The position numbers and the translations under genes are program-made. Of a DNA stretch of 64,000 bases, positions 59,569 through 64,000 are shown piece after piece (within the stretch, counting starts at the first letter, position 1; the number at the start of each line of letters is the position of its first letter). Location: positions 1 through 64,000 of the forward strand of contig JAYYJN010000079.1 in assembly GCA_036146215.1 (NCBI GenBank), written 5' to 3'. The DNA comes from UBA7805 sp036146215. Its GTDB lineage: Bacteria > Planctomycetota > Planctomycetia > Pirellulales > UBA7805. The notes under the pieces were generated by a model, which saw only the letters and a program-made list of their open reading frames with translations, had not been told where the DNA came from and did no database searches.

Positions 59569-62500
59569 TTATTCTTCGTCTCCTTCGGCATTCGGGAAAG
59601 CGAAGTCCCCCGGGGGTTTGTCGCCTGGGCTTTTCTCCTGCCCGACTGGATCGATTAGCACGAAGCCACTCCAGAAAAAAGGATGTCCGCCGGTCAATTG
59701 GGGTCCGTCTAAGTCCGAATCGACCCGCGGCTCGTTGACTTGATCAAGTTCTGTCTGTTCGACAATTTGCACGGCCCGCTGCCACGCATCAGCGGCCGAA
59801 GTATTGGGTAGTTCTTGAACAAATTCCGTGAGTAAATCGGTTGCAAACCTTCCCCCAGTGCGCCAACGACTAAGAAGGATTGTTCGACTGCCCGCACCGA
59901 GCATACCCATGCTCGTCAAAAAAAGTTCGTCTCCTGCCCGATTCAGCCCCTTAAGTTTCATTTTTCTCAGACTGTTTTCGGACGGTGTGTGAAAACCGGG
60001 TAGCAATATGACATCGGGACCGGGCCAAGGAGTCGCCAACCAGTCCTGGATGCTAGAGCCTTCTTTACCCCGATCAATTTGTAATGGTGCAAGCTCAAGG
60101 GGAGTTGTGCTGCCATTGTCGAGATCATCCCACACGAGCAGTCCGTCCAGCAAGCTCACGAAAGTGTGTCCGTGCATCTTGAAAGATTGACCGATGACGC
60201 TCAATTTAGGCACCAATTTATCGACCCCTTCAGTGACCCGCTGTGCCACATCCAAATCTTCCCCCGGGTAAAGTTGCCCTTGGACGATTGCCCAGTCACC
60301 CGATTGTTTCCTCCCGCGACCGTCTCCTTGCGATAGTCCGAGTGTCGGAGCATAGCGGATCCGGATTCGGGAAAGTAATGGCTCCGTCTCTTCGCGATTC
60401 AGCGGAAGCGTTTCAAACGGAACATACCAGTAAAAGTGATCGGGAACGATCGTCAAATCGGTAATGTTCTTACCGAGGTCGATATTCGCACCTTGGGTTA
60501 GCGATTGGAGTAACTGCTGTGCCGGTTGTCGCCACCGATTCTTTTGAATATCAGAAATTTTGATGGCACTATTTGCATCATGATGACCCATTGCTCGCAA
60601 CAGATCTTTCAAGTTCTCTTCCGCATCCTGTGGTGATTCGATTCGCCAAACCCGTTGGTTTCCTTTGGTAACCAAAAATCCGTAGTGCGCTTGCGACGCA
60701 ACATGTAGCATGAATATCGCTTCACCACTTACCATACTGCTTTGGATATCTTTGCTTTTTCGCAGGGGAGGGAAGACCATTTCAACAGGCTCCCGGCGAA
60801 CCACCATTTGACGCAATATTTTTTCCTGCTCACGGGCAATTTTTAGAGATTCGCTGAAAAGCTTGTCCCGCTGTTTACTTGATTTTGCCGCTGCAGGAAG
60901 CAGCGGATTCTGTTTGATCTCTTCCCGGATTGCTTTGGCTTTTTGATTCAGTTTGCCAAAAAGGGGATACGCGGTGAGAAACTCCTGGCGTTGCAACATT
61001 GCCGTTTGTGGCAGGGCGGCAGCATCCGCCTGCATCACCCAGCGCAGGTTCAGTAATCGCCCTCCCAGCGGTTGCGTACTGTAGAATCTTGCCGTTCGCA
61101 CCCGATCGGCAATCTCCATGGCTTCAAGGGGTTTTTCACGCTTGATCGCCGCATTAAACCAGTGCTCAAGCGCAACAAATTGAGGAATCAAAAGTTGACT
61201 CCACGCCTCGAGTGGTTCATGGCGCCAGACAATCGCGCTCGGTTCCCCGAGCACTTCTCCAAAGAGCTGCATCGCAATCCGATCACGGATAGCACCCTGT
61301 TGATAAGATCGATCCACCAGCAATACATGAAACAAGCGAATTGAGCCTTGTTTTTCAAACTGCATCGCATCCGCGAGCGCACGACCTGCAGACTGAATGT
61401 CGCCACGAATCATGGCAATCACAAACGCAACATAATTCGCCTCCGCACCGAGGCGACTGCCCGCAATTTTGTTTCGACGCAGCACGGGTTGCACACGATT
61501 AAGTGACGCCTCTGCCTCTTTAATATTTCCGGAATTCGCAAATCCTTCCGCGGTTCTAATCAATAAAGTCGCATAAGTTTCTTCAAGATTGTTTCGTTTT
61601 GCCCAGATGACCGCGTCGGCGAAGTTCGGTGGCACGCCACCTCGTCCGCTCGCAGCGTGTGCAACAAAGGCAAGATTAAAAGCCTCTTGGACGACCAACT
61701 GTTGGTTATAATAAGCGGCAGATAACGCGGCCGCCTGGAAAAAATTTGTGGCCTGATCGTATCGCGATTCATTGAGACTCAACCGCCCCAGTTCTAGCAG
61801 TGCAGCACCTGTAAGAGGGTGGTCTAACCGACCGTTAATGACCAGACTGCGTTGGAGCGTTGCGGCGGCAACCTCTTTCTTCCCCAGAGCAGACTGTGCC
61901 ACCCCGAGCGGAAAATCAATCCAGGCCTGTGACCAGTGATTCGGGGAGGTTTGTCTTTTGACGAGTTCCGATTGAACCTTTTCAAGAAGTGGATTGTATT
62001 CTGCCAGGGGTCCATACAACTCAGTATAACGACGGATGGCGATGGCAGTGCAACGGACAACTTCAGTTGCATGGAGTGATTGAAGTTTTTGGACGTTTGC
62101 AATTCCCGACTTTCCATTTCCCGTGACCAATTGTTTGCCACCGCGGAGGATTGGGAAGACGTCCGGAAATTTTCCTAAGATGAACTTTCGCCGACTACGC
62201 GCCCATGACGGACTACGTGGAGGATGATTATTAGGCGCTATTTGGGGGGGGAATTTCATTCGCAGCATCCAATCGGAATTCTGCAAATAGATATTCAGCG
62301 CAGATTCAAAATTATTACGCGCCTCCTCCAGTTGCCCGGTCCGGTAAAAAGTTTCGCCGAGCATGGTGTAATAGCAAATCGAATCAATCCACCGTTGGCT
62401 GCCAAATCGAATTGCATTTCTGCCTGCTTGTTGAAACCCTTTGATCGCCTGTTTGTAACGGCCACGTTGGAGCAACTCGAGTGAGGCGAAGTAAACGGGT

Positions 62501-62670
62501 TTAATGATCGATTGGGTTCGTGCTTGTTGCGGATTGAGCGGATTGAATTGTGCCAGAAGAGTTTGAGGCAGAAGAATCGATAGGAGCATCAAGGCAACGT
62601 GGCCAAAGCTGCGCAGCGTCTTCCTTGATCGGCGATAATTACTATCAATGCCAGCAGTCATCGTGGTCAT
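59569..62670 (-). CDS. Exported TPR-CHAT domain protein lacking the catalytic cysteine
   Basis: A 1033-residue protein starting at ATG 62670, with AGAGGA 6 bases before. A signal sequence (VALMLLSILLPQTLLAQF) is followed by TPR-like helical repeats (about 58-430, for example YKQAIKGFQQAGRNAIRF and YDQATNFFQAAALSAAYY), a helical linker, and a C-terminal CHAT (caspase-HetF) domain (about 640-1010) ending GHPFFWSGFVLIDPVG. In active CHAT proteases the Cys lies in LSACET; here the matching strand reads ILLPGFHTPSEN, so Cys is missing. The His before it is not clear either. So it is likely a non-proteolytic scaffold. Exported CHAT proteins are common in planctomycetes; function unknown. Confidence 0.85.
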   Translation of the reverse strand: MTTMTAGIDSNYRRSRKTLRSFGHVALMLLSILLPQTLLAQFNPLNPQQARTQSIIKPVYFASLELLQRGRYKQAIKGFQQAGRNAIRFGSQRWIDSICYYTMLGETFYRTGQLEEARNNFESALNIYLQNSDWMLRMKFPPQIAPNNHPPRSPSWARSRRKFILGKFPDVFPILRGGKQLVTGNGKSGIANVQKLQSLHATEVVRCTAIAIRRYTELYGPLAEYNPLLEKVQSELVKRQTSPNHWSQAWIDFPLGVAQSALGKKEVAAATLQRSLVINGRLDHPLTGAALLELGRLSLNESRYDQATNFFQAAALSAAYYNQQLVVQEAFNLAFVAHAASGRGGVPPNFADAVIWAKRNNLEETYATLLIRTAEGFANSGNIKEAEASLNRVQPVLRRNKIAGSRLGAEANYVAFVIAMIRGDIQSAGRALADAMQFEKQGSIRLFHVLLVDRSYQQGAIRDRIAMQLFGEVLGEPSAIVWRHEPLEAWSQLLIPQFVALEHWFNAAIKREKPLEAMEIADRVRTARFYSTQPLGGRLLNLRWVMQADAAALPQTAMLQRQEFLTAYPLFGKLNQKAKAIREEIKQNPLLPAAAKSSKQRDKLFSESLKIAREQEKILRQMVVRREPVEMVFPPLRKSKDIQSSMVSGEAIFMLHVASQAHYGFLVTKGNQRVWRIESPQDAEENLKDLLRAMGHHDANSAIKISDIQKNRWRQPAQQLLQSLTQGANIDLGKNITDLTIVPDHFYWYVPFETLPLNREETEPLLSRIRIRYAPTLGLSQGDGRGRKQSGDWAIVQGQLYPGEDLDVAQRVTEGVDKLVPKLSVIGQSFKMHGHTFVSLLDGLLVWDDLDNGSTTPLELAPLQIDRGKEGSSIQDWLATPWPGPDVILLPGFHTPSENSLRKMKLKGLNRAGDELFLTSMGMLGAGSRTILLSRWRTGGRFATDLLTEFVQELPNTSAADAWQRAVQIVEQTELDQVNEPRVDSDLDGPQLTGGHPFFWSGFVLIDPVGQEKSPGDKPPGDFAFPNAEGDEE

Positions 62671-63039
62671 GCAGTCCTCTGCTCTCTCTCCGACTACTTC
62701 TATGTTTGAGTCTGTTTGAGGTGAGGTTTAGAACGCTGTCTTGAAGATCTATTGAGGTCACGCAGTGATATCTTACCTCTTAATGTCTATCGGTTCGAAT
62801 AAAAGCACTTTTATCTGCCTTGTATCAGTCTTGCGACGTTCAGGGTTGAGACTCTATGGTTGTCGGCCAAGATTATGGTGACAGCATGCTATCGGTTCCA
62901 AATTAGGTATTTCAAGCAAACTTTTACGGAATCCGATGCAAGTTGATTGGCCCGTTTGTCGATAACGGAAATAACGATTATGCGGTTTAATCACTCTCTG
63001 TGAAGACGATCTAAATTCTGTCGCTTGAGGAGCAATCGA
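62671..63039. other. 369-base region without a gene
   Basis: Divergent spacer between the CHAT/TPR gene and the small lipoprotein gene. I find no open frame of interest, no tRNA and no strong hairpin. The decamer CTATCGGTTC occurs twice in direct orientation (62787-62796 and 62889-62898), which could be chance or a regulator site. Confidence 0.4.
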
Positions 63040-63276
63040 ATGTGCCGAACCGGTCAGTCCCTTTCGAGGTTAAGTCTTTGCTTAGCCGCTCCTTTACTTA
63101 TCATCGTGCTGATTGCCTCCGGTTGCCAGGTGAATGTGGGTGGCCAAACGTTGCCATCGCCGTTTTATTTGGACGACGACGTTCAGTATTTTGCGCCCGG
63201 TCCCGAATTCCCACTAAGCCAGGAAGCGGCAGCTCAGGGCATTCAGCGAGCCGAAGCCGGGGAACTCGACCAATAG
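63040..63276 (+). CDS. Small exported lipoprotein
   Basis: A 78-residue protein starting at ATG 63040, seven bases after GAGGAG; an in-frame codon at 63025 would be longer but lacks that spacing. The N-terminus is a lipoprotein signal: LCLAAPLLIIVLIASGC, with the lipobox ASGC. The mature part, VNVGGQTLPSPFYLDDDVQYF followed by APGPEFPLSQEAAAQ, resembles short planctomycete surface lipoproteins I recall, of unknown function. It stands alone and precedes a class II glutamine amidotransferase gene. Confidence 0.8.
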   Translation: MCRTGQSLSRLSLCLAAPLLIIVLIASGCQVNVGGQTLPSPFYLDDDVQYFAPGPEFPLSQEAAAQGIQRAEAGELDQ

Positions 63277-63511
63277 ATGAGTTAGCTGCTCGCCTTCCCA
63301 ATTCTACACAGGCGAAACGGGGGTCTCTCGCGGACAAGGTCTTATCGATTTTTGATTAGTTTCTCGATCGCTGCGGCCTCATGTCGTTTCTTGCATCACG
63401 ACTCGGCCTACTGTCCAACCCATCAGCGTCCCTTTATAATTTGCTCTTTCGGGATTGGCCCTTCTTGGCGGGAACGGCCCCTCAAAGCAAGCAGCGTGGA
63501 GTGTTAGTCAC

Positions 63512-64000
63512 GTGTGTGGGATTGTTGGACTGTTTTTAAAAAATCGGGAGCTTGAATCCCGCTTGGGTATGCATTTGGAAAGCATGCTCATCACCATGAG
63601 CGATCGGGGTCCGGACAGTGCAGGCATTGCCATTTACGGGACAGACCACGAAAAGGATCAATTGAAACTGACTCTGCAGTCTGCCGCTGCGAAAGAGGCA
63701 TTCCCGAAATTAGAGCAAGCTCTGACATCAAGGTTTTCCCAACCGATCAACATCAATGTGATTGAGACCCATGCTGTGCTCCAGATGGATCAAGCAATCG
63801 CCCCTGCCGTTGAAGCGCTGCTTGCACACGAGTTTCCAGGCTTGCGGATTATGAGTCGCGGCGAGTCGGTTGAGATTTATAAGGAGGTTGGTGCTCCGTC
63901 GGATGTTTCCCGAAGGTTCGGTATCGCGCAGATGAGTGGTTCGCATGGAATTGGTCACACACGAATGGCGACAGAGTCTGCCGTGACGACCCGCGGAGCA
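63512..64000 (+). CDS. Class II glutamine amidotransferase, N-terminal part (window edge)
   Basis: Runs off the right end without a stop. The start GTG 63512 gives Met-Cys2-GIVGLFLKNRELE; Cys2 is the nucleophile of class II (Ntn-type) amidotransferases, and the usual blocks follow: MSDRGPDSAGIAIY and, near the window end, GIGHTRMATESAVTTRGA. A GGAG ten bases ahead supports the start. The sequence resembles GlxB/MgsB-like glutamate-synthase-type amidotransferase subunits more than PurF or GlmS, because no phosphosugar domain can be judged in this fragment. Product and partner lie beyond the window, so the pathway (glutamate synthase-like or methylglutamate) is not decided. Confidence 0.85.
   Translation, partial: MCGIVGLFLKNRELESRLGMHLESMLITMSDRGPDSAGIAIYGTDHEKDQLKLTLQSAAAKEAFPKLEQALTSRFSQPININVIETHAVLQMDQAIAPAVEALLAHEFPGLRIMSRGESVEIYKEVGAPSDVSRRFGIAQMSGSHGIGHTRMATESAVTTRGA

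Noticed and set aside
1..64000. CRISPR arrays, tRNA or rRNA genes, insertion sequences, phage genes
   Set aside because: No regularly spaced repeats, cloverleaf-like stretches, transposase or phage motifs were seen on either strand.

Overview
The window reads as chromosomal DNA of a planctomycete (Planctomycetota, probably Planctomycetia/Pirellulales-like). The basis is family content seen in the translations: a DUF1559 pseudopilin, two secreted sulfatases, a secreted DUF1080-ThuA protein, paired PQQ-type beta-propellers, a CHAT/TPR protein, a planctomycete-type zinc-ribbon-less S4 and several tiny lineage-style membrane proteins and lipoproteins. Base composition looks even (about half G+C). 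I see no prophage, insertion sequence, CRISPR array, rRNA or tRNA. Gene ends are tight and there is no clear pseudogene, so this looks like ordinary chromosome carrying several lineage-specific modules.

Layout. 1-5.7 kb: the end of a sulfonucleotide reductase (cysH), an Rrf2 regulator, a large APC permease with an unusual extracytoplasmic insert, a DUF1559 pseudopilin, msrA and an FHA protein. 5.9-11.7 kb: a NodU/CmcH-type carbamoyltransferase, a DUF1080-ThuA protein, an orphan ABC ATPase and a sulfatase. 11.9-14.4 kb: a small exported protein, rpsD and mutY. 14.5-20.9 kb: a six-gene same-strand locus with an ABC ATPase, a MacB/LolE-type permease, two tandem exported CxxC proteins and two DUF3299-like proteins; this is one of the two best candidates for an undescribed system. 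20.9-26.6 kb: a second sulfatase, a small membrane protein, a PAS-GAF-receiver protein, a methyltransferase and a degenerate hemerythrin-like protein. 26.9-32.3 kb: a glycosyltransferase-HAD-glycosyltransferase cassette and a DegT-family aminotransferase. 32.5-36.9 kb: two exported PQQ-like propeller proteins, followed by a convergent bcp peroxiredoxin.

37.4-46.6 kb is a light/stress-type module: class II photolyase, two CFA-type methyltransferases, a DUF1295 membrane protein, DUF1365, a flavin oxidoreductase and a MerR plus cobalamin-binding-fold regulator in one tightly packed minus-strand operon, with an SRPBCC-epimerase fusion (TIGR01777) diverging from it. The regulator has lost both histidines expected to contact adenosylcobalamin in CarH, so it probably does not sense light by itself.

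46.7-51.2 kb is a pilus/secretion-type operon: an intact PilT, then a membrane-anchored GspE/PilB-like protein whose Walker A lysine and Walker B glutamate are both gone, then a CvpA-like protein and a small membrane protein. 51.2-64 kb is mostly housekeeping: hisF and moeA (divergent), glgX-type debranching enzyme, hemB, a DUF4186 protein, GTP-type PEP carboxykinase, a CHAT/TPR protein lacking the catalytic cysteine, a small lipoprotein, and the start of a class II glutamine amidotransferase cut by the window end.

Start codons were chosen from ribosome-binding sites, overlaps and family alignment from memory; family assignments are by motif reading only, without database searches.
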